A DNA stretch of 64,000 bases, from contig NZ_NWTG01000007.1 of the NCBI RefSeq assembly GCF_002532045.1, positions 248,001-312,000 on the forward strand, read 5' to 3'. The notes beneath the pieces are model-generated. The model did no database searches, was not told the DNA's origin, and saw nothing but the letters and a program-made list of their open reading frames with translations. This stretch comes from Bradyrhizobium sp. C9. GTDB lineage: Bacteria > Pseudomonadota > Alphaproteobacteria > Rhizobiales > Xanthobacteraceae. Positions 1 to 11,629 of the stretch are shown here, one piece after another. Positions within the stretch are counted from its first letter, which is position 1; each line of letters begins with the position of its first letter. Made by a program: the position numbers and the translations under genes.

Positions 1-653
<653 letters not shown>

Positions 654-666
654 GGCTGGTCGGGGC

Positions 667-909
667 TCAAACGTCGATTTCGGCGATCGGCTGGCCGGCC
701 ATCACGGCATCCTCGTTCTCGGCCAGGAATCGAACGATCTTGCCGGCGGCGCCGGCCTTCACCTCATTGAACGATTTCATCACCTCGATGAGGCCGATCG
801 TGTCGCTCTCCGCGACGACGTCGCCGTCGTTCTTGTAGACCGGCTTGTCGGGGGCGGGCTTGCGGTAAAAGATGCCCGGGAGCGGCGAGAAGATCTGCTG
901 CGTTGCCAT
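667..909 (-). CDS. Small biotin carboxyl carrier protein (biotinyl/lipoyl domain)
   Basis: An 80-residue single-domain biotinyl carrier. The lysine acceptor sits in EVMKSF (about residues 43-48), the usual position in this fold, with the canonical EAMKM relaxed to EVMKS. The N-terminus (SPLPGIFYRKPAPDKP) matches the short BCCPs found beside LamB/YcsF genes, which lack the Ala/Pro-rich arm of fatty-acid AccB. It would carry CO2 from the downstream biotin carboxylase to a carboxyltransferase that is not in the window; kipI/kipA-type genes commonly follow in such clusters, but that part lies off the edge. Confidence 0.85.
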   Translation of the reverse strand: MATQQIFSPLPGIFYRKPAPDKPVYKNDGDVVAESDTIGLIEVMKSFNEVKAGAAGKIVRFLAENEDAVMAGQPIAEIDV

Positions 910-949
910 GGTTTCCTCGTACGGTGATTGGTTTCTTTGCAGCGACGGC

Positions 950-1678
950 TCAGCGTGCGGTGAGATAGGGGCGAACCGCTTCGCGGACGGCCTCCGCGAT
1001 GGCGACGGCGTTCGGCGTGTCGGAGTGGATGCAGATCGAATCGGCGCCGACCACGATGTCGTTTCCCGCCACCGTACGCGTCTTGCCCTCGTTGACGGCT
1101 CTCGCGCATCGGGTGGCGGCGTCGGCCGGATCCTTCGCCTCGTGCTCGCGGGTGATGATCAGGCTGCCGTCGGCATTGTAGTCGAGATCGGCGTAGTATT
1201 CGGCGACGAAGGCGTGACCGCGACGCTCATAGACCTGCTGGTGCAACGTTCCCTTCATGCCGAGCAGCGGCACCTTGTAGACATCGGCGGCGTCGGCCAC
1301 GGCTTCGGCGATGTCCTCGTTGCGCGAGGCCATGCCGTAGAGCGCGCCGTGCGGCTTGATGTGATTGAGCGCCATGCCTTCGGCATCGAGGAACGCCTTG
1401 AGGGCGCCGATCTGGTAGAGCAGGCAGTTGGCCAGCTCCTCTCGGGTGATCTTCATCTCGCGGCGGCCAAATCCCTGCAGATCCGGCAGCGAGGGGTGCG
1501 CGCCGACCTTGACGCCGAACTCCTTGGCGAGCTGCACGGTCTTGCGCATGTGGTTGAAGTCGGAGGCATGAAAGCCGCAAGCGACGTTGGCGACGTCGAT
1601 ATGGGGCATCAATGCCTTGTCGTCGCCCATCTTGTAGAGGCCGTAGGCCTCGCCCATGTCGCAGTTGATCACGACCAT
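950..1678 (-). CDS. pxpA: 5-oxoprolinase subunit A, LamB/YcsF family
   Basis: LamB/YcsF proteins form subunit A of the ATP-dependent prokaryotic 5-oxoprolinase (PxpABC). The family signatures are visible: an N-terminal INCDMGEAYG (usually DLNADLGE), VACGFHASDFNHM near residue 40, a VGAHPSLPDLQGFGRR segment and HIKPHGALYG near residue 120. The ATG at 1678 is preferred over one ten codons upstream because it puts MVVINCDMGE at the N-terminus. It is followed by carrier and carboxylase genes, and the Liv-type transporter is upstream. That suggests import and ATP-driven opening of a lactam or a related small cyclic compound. The exact substrate is inferred. Confidence 0.85.
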   Translation of the reverse strand: MVVINCDMGEAYGLYKMGDDKALMPHIDVANVACGFHASDFNHMRKTVQLAKEFGVKVGAHPSLPDLQGFGRREMKITREELANCLLYQIGALKAFLDAEGMALNHIKPHGALYGMASRNEDIAEAVADAADVYKVPLLGMKGTLHQQVYERRGHAFVAEYYADLDYNADGSLIITREHEAKDPADAATRCARAVNEGKTRTVAGNDIVVGADSICIHSDTPNAVAIAEAVREAVRPYLTAR

Positions 1679-1768
1679 CTCCTGATTTCCTTCCAACTGG
1701 CTTTGCATACGACCGTCGCAGCCGCCCGGGGTCCGTCTGGCGCACCCCGGGGCGGGGGCGTTGCCGGG

Positions 1769-2956
1769 TTACTTGGACACCAGATAATCGAGCGGGATTT
1801 TTTCCGAGATCGTCCACTGGTCGATCACCTTCGGCTTGCCGGCCTCGGTGTCGACGATCAGGTAACGGCCCTGGTTCTGGTGGTGGATGTCCTTGGTGAA
1901 GGTGCGCGGCCCGAACAGCGTGGACTCGTCTTTCATCTTCTCGAGCTCGGCCACCACGGGCGCCGCATCGGTCGATTTGGCGCGTTCGACTGCCTTGGCC
2001 CAGACATCGATCAGGACGTAGCCCGGATAGACGTACTGGCTGGACGGGTCGCCGCCGGTAACTTCCTTGTACTTCTTGTTGAACTCGTTGACCTTCGGGT
2101 TCGGATCGTCGCCGTAGACCGAGCCCTGCACGGGAACATAGAAGTTCGACAGATCGGGAACGGCGTTCAACCAGTAGCTGCCGTCGACGCCCGAACCGTT
2201 GAGGATCATCGACTTGATGCCGGCGGCGCGGATCTGCTTGATGGCTGACACGGCGCCCGGCATCATCGTGCAGAGCATGATGGCGTCGGGTTCCTTCGGC
2301 AGGCTCTTGATCCGCGTGATCTGTGACGCGATCGAGGCATCGTCGTTCTTGAAGGTGTCGCTGCCGACCAGCTTGGCCTCCTTCAGGCGCGGCAGCATCC
2401 AGTCGAAGCCGTCGCAAATGCCCTTGTTGTAGACGGTCCAGCTGTCGAGCAGCCGGTAGAAGCTGCGCGCGTTCTTTTTGGTGTACGCCCATTCCGACAT
2501 GGTTGCGCCCTGCACCGGTGCCAGCACCGAGGCCGAGAACGAGAACGGGCCGACGCCGGGAATGCCGGCCTTGATCGATTCCGCACAAAGGAAGAAGGAA
2601 ACCTTGCCGGCGGCCTGTGCCTGCAGCGCCGCGGGCGCACCGTAGTCGTAGTCGCAGGAGACGATCACGAGATCGGCGCCCTGGTCGAGCACCGCGAGGC
2701 CGGCTTTGGCGCCTTCGGCCTGATCGGTCTTGGTGTCGGCAAACACCGGCTTGATCTTCTTGCCGAGCAGGCCGCCGGCCTTGTTGATCTCATCGATCCG
2801 GATCAGCGCCGCGTCCTGCGCCGGCTTGTCATAGGCCTGCATGAATCCGGATGCCGCGGTCGCAAAACCGACGACGATCTCGTCGGCCGCCTGGGCCGGT
2901 GTGAACCAGAGCGTGGATGCTCCGGCCAGAATGCCGAGTAATCTCGTAAAGCGCAT
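1769..2956 (-). CDS. Periplasmic substrate-binding protein of a Liv/HAAT-type ABC transporter
   Basis: A 395-residue periplasmic binding protein of the branched-chain amino acid (HAAT) family. It has a Sec signal peptide (about residues 1-23, ending TPAQA-AD) and then the family opening IVVGFATAASGFMQAYD and NKAGGLLGKKIKPVFADTKT. The ATG at 2956 is chosen over one five codons upstream because GGAGGAG lies 6 nt before it. It is encoded last among the transport genes of its operon, 30 bp after livM, and just before pxpA. The ligand cannot be read from sequence; the pxpA linkage favours a pyroglutamate-like or other cyclic amide compound. Confidence 0.9.
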   Translation of the reverse strand: MRFTRLLGILAGASTLWFTPAQAADEIVVGFATAASGFMQAYDKPAQDAALIRIDEINKAGGLLGKKIKPVFADTKTDQAEGAKAGLAVLDQGADLVIVSCDYDYGAPAALQAQAAGKVSFFLCAESIKAGIPGVGPFSFSASVLAPVQGATMSEWAYTKKNARSFYRLLDSWTVYNKGICDGFDWMLPRLKEAKLVGSDTFKNDDASIASQITRIKSLPKEPDAIMLCTMMPGAVSAIKQIRAAGIKSMILNGSGVDGSYWLNAVPDLSNFYVPVQGSVYGDDPNPKVNEFNKKYKEVTGGDPSSQYVYPGYVLIDVWAKAVERAKSTDAAPVVAELEKMKDESTLFGPRTFTKDIHHQNQGRYLIVDTEAGKPKVIDQWTISEKIPLDYLVSK

Positions 2957-2986
2957 ATGCCACTCCTCCAATTTTGCAAACGAGCG

Positions 2987-4060
2987 TCAGTGCAGTTCCT
3001 TCAGTGCGGTCTGGACAGGCCGGGTCGGGCACCGCTGCAACGGCCATCGGCGCCAGGAGAACTCCCGGTTGCGGGTCAATCCCGTCGGCAGGTACATCAG
3101 GATCACGATGGTGATGATGCCGATCGCGATCTCCTGCACGCCGTTCGGCAGGCCGACGGTGTGCCCGCCCAGGCTGATGCCCTTCTCGAGATCACGGAAC
3201 AGCTCGATCAGCACTGATATCGCGACCACGCCCGAGACGGCGCCGCTGAGGCTGTACATGCCGCCGACCACCAGCATCGACAGCGTGATGAAGGTGGTCC
3301 GAAGATAGAATGCGCCGGGATTGACGATGCTCAGGAAATGCGCGTACAGCGCGCCGGCAAGCCCGATGATGAAGGCGCTGACGACGAAGGCGATCAGCCG
3401 TTCGCGGACGATGTCGATGCCGGAGGCGCTGGCGGCGACCGCTTCGTCGCGCGTCGCGCGCAGCGCGAGCCCCGAGCGCGAGATCGAGTAGAGATAGGCG
3501 ATCGCGATGGCCACGGCGCCGCCGATCCATGCGGTCCAGACATTCATGGTGGGCGGAATGCCGACGATCGAGCCTTGTCCGCCTGTCACCGAATCCCAGT
3601 TCGAATAGACATTATTGATGACGCCGAGCAGGCCGAAGGTCGCAATCGAGGCGGCTATGCCCGACAGGCGCATGATGACCCGCCCGACGATGAGCGCGAA
3701 CAATGCGGCAAACAGGCCGGAGATCGGCGTCGCCACCCACATCGGCAGTTGCGCATGGAGCAGCCACGCCGGCAGGCCCTTGAGCGTGATCGACTTCATC
3801 ACCGGCGGAATGGTGAGCCAGGCGGTCATGTAGGCGCCGAGGCACATGAAGCTGATATGGCCGAACGACAGCAGGCCCGAATTGCCGACGAAGACATAGA
3901 GGCCAACCACCACCATGATGTTGATGAACATCTCGACCACGGTGCGGTTGAAGGCCCGGCTGCCGAATTGATAGGAGAGGGCGGCCATGATGAGCAGCGC
4001 CACGATCAACACAATCGGCGTGATGATCGTTTGCCGGATGACGGACGGCCGCTGCGACAT
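2987..4060 (-). CDS. Liv-type ABC transporter permease (LivM-like)
   Basis: Inner-membrane permease, 357 residues, with about ten hydrophobic segments. It contains the LivM signature GYFAFGHAA-like stretch (GNSGLLSFGHISFMCLGAYM, about residues 58-77) and the cytoplasmic EAA-like loop TRDEAVAASASGID. It pairs with the LivH-like permease encoded 3 bp upstream. The tight spacing from livG through the binding-protein gene indicates a single transcript. Confidence 0.9.
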   Translation of the reverse strand: MSQRPSVIRQTIITPIVLIVALLIMAALSYQFGSRAFNRTVVEMFINIMVVVGLYVFVGNSGLLSFGHISFMCLGAYMTAWLTIPPVMKSITLKGLPAWLLHAQLPMWVATPISGLFAALFALIVGRVIMRLSGIAASIATFGLLGVINNVYSNWDSVTGGQGSIVGIPPTMNVWTAWIGGAVAIAIAYLYSISRSGLALRATRDEAVAASASGIDIVRERLIAFVVSAFIIGLAGALYAHFLSIVNPGAFYLRTTFITLSMLVVGGMYSLSGAVSGVVAISVLIELFRDLEKGISLGGHTVGLPNGVQEIAIGIITIVILMYLPTGLTRNREFSWRRWPLQRCPTRPVQTALKELH

Positions 4061-4063
4061 CGA

Positions 4064-4978
4064 TCAGACCCTCTGCTTGGCGGATTTCGGTGCGAACAGG
4101 CCCTGCGGCCGCACCAGAAGGACGACGATGACGGCGCCGTAGACGAAAGCGTCCCGGAACACGCGGGCGTCGTGCGGCAAAGTCGCCTGGAACACGACAC
4201 TGGCGGCACCGATCAGGAAGCCGGCGGCAACGGCGCCGGGAATGCTGCCGAGACCGCCGATCACGGTTGCGATGAACGCGATCAGCATCACGTTGGCGCC
4301 CATGCCGATGTCGGCGGTACCGGAATTGGTGGCCAGGATCAGGCCGATCGCCGCCGCCAGCATGCCGCTGATGGCGAAGGCCAGCAGGATCACGCCGTTG
4401 GCGCGGACCCCGAGCATACGCGCCATGGTGAAATTGTCGGCCGCCGCGCGCATCTCGAGCCCGTAGCGCGTGCGCTTCAGGAACAGGACGAGGATCACAA
4501 GCACGGCCAGCGTGATGATGATGGTCACGACCTGAAGCATCGGGATGTGCGCGCCGAAGACTTCGACCGGCAGGCCGAGGCTCGGCCACAGCGTGATCGA
4601 TTTCGGCCGGCTCGAAAACAGCATCAGCAGGAGATGCCGGATGACGAAGCCGAGCGCGAAGGACGCGATCATCATCGTCGCCGGATTGGCGTTGCGGAAG
4701 CGGCGGAAGACGACGACCTCCGACAGGATGGACAGCACGGCGCCGATCAGCAGCAGCAGCGGAATCAAGAGATAGAACGGCAACTGGCCGGCAAACACGA
4801 TCGCCGCCGCATCGATCGACGGCCACAGCATGGCGAAGACGCAGAAGGCGATGAAATCGCCGTGGGCAAAGTTGACGAGACGCATGACGCCGAAGATCAG
4901 GGCGATGCCAAGCGCGCCCAGCGCATAGAGGCTGCCGAGGCTCAGCGCGTCGAAGATGATCTGGAGCAGCTCGCGCAT
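4064..4978 (-). CDS. Liv-type ABC transporter permease (LivH-like)
   Basis: A 304-residue inner-membrane permease with the LivH family opening SLGSLYALGALGIALIFGVM and MRLVNFAHGDFIAF (about residues 15-45), and the coupling-loop region YGLEMRAAADNFTMARMLGV near residue 175. It forms the heteromeric channel with the LivM-like protein. Its start is 1 bp past the stop of the LivF-like gene, so translational coupling is likely. Confidence 0.9.
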   Translation of the reverse strand: MRELLQIIFDALSLGSLYALGALGIALIFGVMRLVNFAHGDFIAFCVFAMLWPSIDAAAIVFAGQLPFYLLIPLLLLIGAVLSILSEVVVFRRFRNANPATMMIASFALGFVIRHLLLMLFSSRPKSITLWPSLGLPVEVFGAHIPMLQVVTIIITLAVLVILVLFLKRTRYGLEMRAAADNFTMARMLGVRANGVILLAFAISGMLAAAIGLILATNSGTADIGMGANVMLIAFIATVIGGLGSIPGAVAAGFLIGAASVVFQATLPHDARVFRDAFVYGAVIVVLLVRPQGLFAPKSAKQRV

Positions 4979-4979
4979 C

Positions 4980-5702
4980 TCAGTGATCTCCGAAGCCGAA
5001 ATAGCTCTGCTTCAGGCGATCGTCCCTGACCATGTCGGCCGCGGGGCCCTCGAGCACGATGCGCCCACCGCGGATCAGGACCATGCGCCCGCCCGTCATC
5101 ATGGCGCGCGTCGAGCTCTGCTCGACGATCAGCAGCGTGAGCTTGCGCTGGGCCCGCAGCCGCAACAGGATCTCGTAGACCTGATCGATGATCTTCGGCG
5201 CGAGGCCCAGCGACGGCTCGTCGATCGCCATGATGCGGGGCGCGGCCATCAGTGCGCGGCCGATGACCAGCATCTGCTGCTGGCCGCCGGACAGCATGCC
5301 CGCCGGGCTGTGGCGGCGCTCCGCCAGCATCGGGAATTCCTGGTAGACCTGATCCAGGTCGCCGGCGATTGTCTTGCGGTCGGCGCGCATGCCGGTGCCG
5401 ACCTTCAGGTTCTCCTCGATCGTCAGCGCGCCGAACACGTTGCGTCCTTCGGGCACTAGCGAAAACCCGCGCCGGGCGATGTCTTCGGGCGCGGCACCGG
5501 TGATCCCTGCGCCGTCGATCAGGATGGAGCCGGAGCCTGGCGGCACGACGCCTGCGATGGCGTTGAGCAGCGTCGACTTGCCGGCGCCGTTCGGGCCGGT
5601 CACGAACAGGATTTCGCCTTCGTCGACCGTCAATGTCACGCCGCGGAGCGCCGTAAGGCGCCCATAGCTGACCGTGATGTCGTCGACGACGAGTGCGGTC
5701 AT
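4980..5702 (-). CDS. Liv-type ABC transporter ATPase (LivF-like)
   Basis: A 240-residue ABC ATPase. It has Walker A (GPNGAGKSTLLNAI, about residues 36-49), the signature LSGGQQQMLVIGRAL (about 136-150), Walker B (IMAIDEPSLGLAP) and the switch histidine region. The short length without the LivG insertion and the wording YEILLRLRAQRKLTLLIVEQ identify it as LivF-type. It overlaps the livG stop by 4 bp. Confidence 0.9.
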   Translation of the reverse strand: MTALVVDDITVSYGRLTALRGVTLTVDEGEILFVTGPNGAGKSTLLNAIAGVVPPGSGSILIDGAGITGAAPEDIARRGFSLVPEGRNVFGALTIEENLKVGTGMRADRKTIAGDLDQVYQEFPMLAERRHSPAGMLSGGQQQMLVIGRALMAAPRIMAIDEPSLGLAPKIIDQVYEILLRLRAQRKLTLLIVEQSSTRAMMTGGRMVLIRGGRIVLEGPAADMVRDDRLKQSYFGFGDH

Positions 5703-6475
5703 GACGCCACGGCCGCTTCGGCTGCGACCGGTGGAACCAGTTCGTCGCGCTGCGTGCCCATATAGGCATGCCGCACGGCATCGCTGTTGCGGATCTGGGC
5801 GGGCGGGCCGACTTCGATGATCTCGCCGGAATCGAGCACGAAGATGCGCTCGCAGAGCTCCAGCACGAGGCCGATATTGTGCTCGATCAGCAGCACGCCG
5901 ACATTGAGCTCGGATGCGATCCTGCGGATGATGCCGGCGAGCTCGTGGCTCTCATGCTCCGACATGCCCGCCGCCGGTTCGTCGAGCAGCAGATATCGCG
6001 GCGTGCCCATGATGGCGCGGCCGATGGCAACGCGGCGCTCGTCCGTGTAGGGCAGCGCGCCGGCAATGCTGTTGGCGAGATGCGAAATGCCGAGCCAGGC
6101 CATCACCCGCTCGGCCTCGCTGATCGCGTCGGGACGGCCTTGGCCGAGGCCGACGCCGGTCACTTCCAGGTTGTCCATGACAGGCAGGTCGCGGAAAAGC
6201 CGGCCTGACTGGAAGGTGCGCGCCACGCCTTTGCGTCGCAGCATGTGCGCTGCAATGCCGTTGAGCGTTTCGCCTTCCAGCTCCACGGTGCCCGCGCCGA
6301 CCGGCTGGAAACCGGTCAATACATTGATAAGGGTGGTTTTGCCGGCGCCATTGGGCCCAATCAGTCCGGCGATATGCCCCCGCGGCACGGCCAGTGTAAC
6401 GTCGGACAGCGCTTTCAGGCCTTCGAATTGGACGCTGACACCGCGAGCGACCAATTCCAAACCTTCGGACATCAT
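5699..6475 (-). CDS. Liv-type ABC transporter ATPase (LivG-like), first gene of the operon
   Basis: A 258-residue ABC ATPase. It has Walker A GPNGAGKTTLINVLTGF (about residues 38-54), a degenerate signature (LPYTDERRVAIGRAIM, about 140) typical of LivG, and Walker B YLLLDEPAAGMSEHES. It heads the minus-strand operon livG-livF-livH-livM-binding protein-pxpA-biotin carrier-biotin carboxylase. A LysR gene is transcribed divergently 97 bp away and is the obvious candidate regulator. Two start codons lie in tandem (6475 and 6472). Confidence 0.9.
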   Translation of the reverse strand: MMSEGLELVARGVSVQFEGLKALSDVTLAVPRGHIAGLIGPNGAGKTTLINVLTGFQPVGAGTVELEGETLNGIAAHMLRRKGVARTFQSGRLFRDLPVMDNLEVTGVGLGQGRPDAISEAERVMAWLGISHLANSIAGALPYTDERRVAIGRAIMGTPRYLLLDEPAAGMSEHESHELAGIIRRIASELNVGVLLIEHNIGLVLELCERIFVLDSGEIIEVGPPAQIRNSDAVRHAYMGTQRDELVPPVAAEAAVAS

Positions 6476-6544
6476 CTCAACGCCTTCTCACCCGGAACCG
6501 ACGGATTGATCTTTTCGTTCCGTCGCGGGATTGTAAAATTCGAA

Positions 6545-6561
6545 ATATCGTTCGCTGATAT
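6545..6561. promoter_or_regulatory. Inverted repeat ATATC-N7-GATAT between livG-like operon and LysR gene
   Basis: A perfect 5-bp-arm inverted repeat with a 7-bp spacer, of the size LysR-type dimers bind. It lies 11 bp upstream of the LysR start and about 70 bp upstream of the divergent livG start, in the only intergenic space of the pair. It is a candidate autoregulatory site; binding is inferred. Confidence 0.45.
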
Positions 6562-6572
6562 CGGAAATTTTT

Positions 6573-7493
6573 ATGTCTCTGACGTTCCGTCAGGTTCGGC
6601 ACTTCATCGCGACGGCTGAGAGCGGACGCGTTTCCGCGGCCGCGGCAGCTCTGAACGTGACGCAATCGGCGGTCACGTCGTCCATCAAGGCGCTCGAGGC
6701 CGAACTCGGCCGCAAATTGTTCGACCGCCATTCCAACGGCGTGACGCTGACGTTTGACGGCCACGAGTTCTTGCAGCGCGCCCGCGCGATCGAGGCGAGC
6801 GTGTCAGATGCGACACGGGGCCCGCATCGCTGGGGAACGCAGGTCGACGGCACCGTGGACGTGGCCGTGAGCTACACCGTTGCCGGATATTTCCTGCCGC
6901 CGTTGCTGACGCGGTTCTGGCGGTCCTTCCCGGGCATCACGGTCCGGCTGCACGAGTTTCAGCGCGATGCGATCGAGCAGAGCCTGATCAGCGGCAGCGT
7001 CGATGCGGCCATCATGCTGATCGCGAACCTGCATGACCGGCACTCCATTCGCTCGCGGCTGCTGTTGCGCTCGGCGCGTCGCTTGTGGACATGCGTCAAT
7101 CATCCGCTGCTGCGCAAGGACAACATCAAGCTGACTGATCTGGCGAGCGAGCCTTATCTGATGTTGACCGTCGACGAAGCCGAACGCTCCGCAATGCGCT
7201 ACTGGCAGCATACGGCACACGTGCCCAACGTCATCTTCCGCACCCTGTCGGTGGAGGCCGTGCGCAGCATGGTCGCGACCGGGATGGGGATCACCATCCT
7301 GTCGGACATGGTCTACCGTCCCTGGTCGCTCGAGGGACATCGCATCGAGCTCAAGACGCTTGATGACGACGTGCATACCATGGACGTCGGGCTTGCCTGG
7401 AAGGGCAACGCGGCGCTTTCACCGGCGGCCCGCGCCTTCTGCGAGTTCGTCGCCCATTCCTATCCCGGATCGGAGCCGTTCAAGCTGGACTGA
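6573..7493 (+). CDS. LysR-family transcriptional regulator (divergent from Liv/pxpA operon)
   Basis: A 306-residue LysR regulator. The N-terminal winged helix reads TFRQVRHFIATAESGRVSAA and LNVTQSAVTSSIKALEAELG (residues 3-46). The effector domain begins near residue 92 (GTVDVAVSYTVAGYFLPPLL) and contains the VRLHEFQRDAIEQSLISGSV segment. Divergence from the Liv/pxpA/biotin carboxylase operon and the palindrome in the shared promoter imply that it controls that operon in response to the transported compound or a metabolite of it. Confidence 0.92.
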   Translation: MSLTFRQVRHFIATAESGRVSAAAAALNVTQSAVTSSIKALEAELGRKLFDRHSNGVTLTFDGHEFLQRARAIEASVSDATRGPHRWGTQVDGTVDVAVSYTVAGYFLPPLLTRFWRSFPGITVRLHEFQRDAIEQSLISGSVDAAIMLIANLHDRHSIRSRLLLRSARRLWTCVNHPLLRKDNIKLTDLASEPYLMLTVDEAERSAMRYWQHTAHVPNVIFRTLSVEAVRSMVATGMGITILSDMVYRPWSLEGHRIELKTLDDDVHTMDVGLAWKGNAALSPAARAFCEFVAHSYPGSEPFKLD

Positions 7494-7535
7494 GTCCCGG
7501 GGAAGCACCATTCCAATTCAGCCATGGAATTATTC

Positions 7536-7547
7536 GACCGGATGGTC
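7536..7547. promoter_or_regulatory. Candidate TetR operator GACC-N4-GGTC upstream of the TetR gene
   Basis: A 12-bp palindrome GACCGGATGGTC, flanked by A/T (TTC before, AATAAA after), 114 bp upstream of the TetR start. A second copy with the same arms and 4-bp spacer lies upstream of paaG at 11305. The pair suggests autoregulation and control of the paa genes by the encoded TetR protein. Confidence 0.5.
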
Positions 7548-7660
7548 AATAAATGCTGGTTCGGACGCGGCCTGGCGCAAGCAGGGCCGTGGTTTCGGAA
7601 CTTTGCCGTTGATTGACCTCTCCTGACGATGGCCGGACGGCGGCCGATGGAACGGAACAC

Positions 7661-8305
7661 ATGGCCCGATCGCGCGCCAAGGACTACGACGACAAGCGCC
7701 TCTCGATGCTGCATCGCTCGGCCGAGCTGTTTGCCGCATCGGGCTATGTCGGCACATCGATGAGCACGATCGCGGATGCGTGCGGCGTCTCGAAGGCGCT
7801 GCTCTATCACTATTACCCTGACAAGGAAGCGATCCTGTTCGACATCCTGTCGTCGCATCTCGAGAAGCTGGTGGCGGAGGTCCGGAAGGCGAGCGCGTCG
7901 GCCGGCGATCCGGTCGAGCGCTTCAGGACGATCGTTGCCACCCTGCTCGAACTCTACCGGCATGCCGACGCCGAGCATCAGGTCCAGATCGCGAGCCTCA
8001 AGCTGCTGCCAAAGGACAAGCAGCAGCCGCTGCTTGCGAGCGAGCGCATCCTGGTCGGGATCATGTCGGATGCGCTGGCCGCGGCCGTGCCGGCGGCGAA
8101 GCAGAAACGCGTCCTCAAACCGCTGACGATGAGCGTCTTCGGCATGCTGAACTGGCACTATATGTGGTTTCGCGAGGGCGGGCCGATGACCCGCGCCGAA
8201 TACGCCGACTTCGTCGCGCAACTGGTGCTGGCGGGTGCGGCCGCAGCCCGGCCGCGCAGCAAGGCAAAGCCCGCCGGCCGAAGCCGCCAGGCCGCGTTGC
8301 TCTGA
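7661..8305 (+). CDS. TetR-family repressor, probable regulator of the paa genes (PaaR-like)
   Basis: A 214-residue TetR protein. Its helix-turn-helix is in the first 60 residues (RSAELFAASGYVGTSMSTIA, then GVSKALLYHYYPDKEAILFD). The ATG at 7661 is chosen over an upstream start because the preceding 16 residues fit no domain. It is convergent with paaZ (9 bp between stop codons). The phenylacetate pathway of several proteobacteria is repressed by a TetR protein that senses phenylacetyl-CoA; the shared operator at 7536 and 11305 supports that role here. The C-terminus is an Arg/Lys/Ala-rich tail. Confidence 0.88.
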   Translation: MARSRAKDYDDKRLSMLHRSAELFAASGYVGTSMSTIADACGVSKALLYHYYPDKEAILFDILSSHLEKLVAEVRKASASAGDPVERFRTIVATLLELYRHADAEHQVQIASLKLLPKDKQQPLLASERILVGIMSDALAAAVPAAKQKRVLKPLTMSVFGMLNWHYMWFREGGPMTRAEYADFVAQLVLAGAAAARPRSKAKPAGRSRQAALL

Positions 8306-8313
8306 GCCGCGCG

Positions 8314-10386
<2,073 letters not shown>

Positions 10387-10450
10387 CGAAGTTGAACCCT
10401 TTGACTGGTGACCAATGATGCGTCTTGCCTTGCGGGCGGAACGTTCAATT

Positions 10451-11242
10451 CTAGGCGCGCCCGACAAAGCGCGGCGTGCGCTTTGCGAGGAACGCGGTGA
10501 CGCCTTCGGCGTAGTCTGCCGACCGGCCTGCGCGTCCTTGCAGGTCGCGCTCGAGCGTGAGCTGCGCGTCGAGCGTGTTGGTCTCGGACGCATCGAGCGC
10601 CTGCTTGATCAACGCAAGACCATCGGTCGGCTGCGTCGCGAGGGCGGCGGCGAGGGCGTGGGCCTCCGTCATGAGGTCGGAGTCCTCGACCACTCTCCAG
10701 ATCATGCCCCATGTCTCCGCCCGCTCCGCGGAGACCGGTTCGGCGAGCATGGTCAACGCACGGGCCCGTGCTGCGCCGACGAGCCGCGGCAGGAACCAGG
10801 TGCCGCCGGAATCCGGGACGAGGCCGAGCTTCGCGAAGGCCTGAATGAACTTGGCCGACCGTGCGGCGATCACGACATCACAGGCAAGGGCCACGTTGGC
10901 ACCGGCGCCGGCGGCCACGCCGTTGACGGCACATACGACCGGCATCGGAATGCTGCGCAGCTTGCGCACCAGCGGGTTGTAGAATTTTTCGATCGGCGCC
11001 GAGAGATCCGGCGTCTCGCCCGGCGTGAACACACCGTCCGAAAGATCCTGCCCGGCGCAGAACCCGCGCCCGGCCCCGGTCAAGATCAGCACGCGGCAGG
11101 ATTTGTCCTGTTCGGCCGCGATCAACGCGGTCATCAATGCTGTGTGCAGATCGGCATTGAATGAATTCAGGCGGTCGGGCCTGTTGAGCGTCAGGACGCG
11201 ATATCCGGCGCGGATATCGGTCAACACCAAATCGCTGACCAT
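10451..11242 (-). CDS. paaG: 2-(1,2-epoxy-1,2-dihydrophenyl)acetyl-CoA isomerase
   Basis: A crotonase-fold isomerase of 263 residues that converts the ring epoxide to oxepin-CoA before PaaZ acts. Signatures: TLNRPDRLNSFNADLHTAL at the N-terminus, the oxyanion-hole segment GRGFCAGQDLSDG (about residues 60-72), VNGVAAGAGANVALACD, and LGLVPDSGGTWFLPRLVG with the catalytic aspartate expected for PaaG rather than for an enoyl-CoA hydratase. It is the first gene of a paaG-paaZ operon; a TetR-type operator lies 63 bp upstream. Confidence 0.93.
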   Translation of the reverse strand: MVSDLVLTDIRAGYRVLTLNRPDRLNSFNADLHTALMTALIAAEQDKSCRVLILTGAGRGFCAGQDLSDGVFTPGETPDLSAPIEKFYNPLVRKLRSIPMPVVCAVNGVAAGAGANVALACDVVIAARSAKFIQAFAKLGLVPDSGGTWFLPRLVGAARARALTMLAEPVSAERAETWGMIWRVVEDSDLMTEAHALAAALATQPTDGLALIKQALDASETNTLDAQLTLERDLQGRAGRSADYAEGVTAFLAKRTPRFVGRA

Positions 11243-11629
11243 GATTACCTCCCGTTGCGGCTTCTGATGACCGAGGTCGCATGACCTGGGACCGGATTAC
11301 TATTGACCGTCCGGTCAGTCAATTATAATTATCCGCGCTCCGATGCGGACGGCGTCTTCGGGCTTATCGGAGCGAGGACAATTTTAGTCCCGGTCGCGAA
11401 TTCGAGCGCGACAAATCAATCAAGATCGAAGGAATTTCGCGCGCGCTGTAGATGCTGCGTATTTGCGAAGCTTATGCGCGATGCTTGACACTTGTCAGAT
11501 CGAGGCATCGGCGGAACCCGCGAAAGGTTCACGTTTGCAGCTGCGCTGCATGGCGCCCATGCTGCGGTGTGCGCGGCCACAAATCAGCCGTATATGAGCG
11601 GCGACTTCCGCCACCATGAGGGCGAGCCG
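11243..11629. other. Intergenic region between paaG and the AraC-family gene
   Basis: 387 bp without a convincing gene. It contains the candidate TetR operator at 11305-11316 inside an A/T-rich patch (11299-11333) and the divergent start regions of paaG and the AraC gene. A TTGACACTTGTCAG motif at 11485-11498 could be part of the AraC promoter. Nothing else is recognisable. Confidence 0.6.
11305..11316. promoter_or_regulatory. Candidate TetR operator GACC-N4-GGTC upstream of paaG
   Basis: GACCGTCCGGTC is a perfect palindrome, flanked by ATT and AGTCAAT. It lies 63-74 bp upstream of the paaG ATG, where it would cover the promoter. Arms and spacing are the same as at 7536 upstream of the neighbouring TetR gene. 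Confidence 0.55.

Noticed and set aside
872..2248. A 458-codon plus-strand open frame over pxpA and the binding protein gene
   Set aside because: Shadow frame; the minus-strand genes have clear families and ribosome sites.
10387..10593. Upstream extension of paaZ by 69 codons
   Set aside because: The extension is Arg/Ser-rich, overlaps paaG and precedes the normal family N-terminus.
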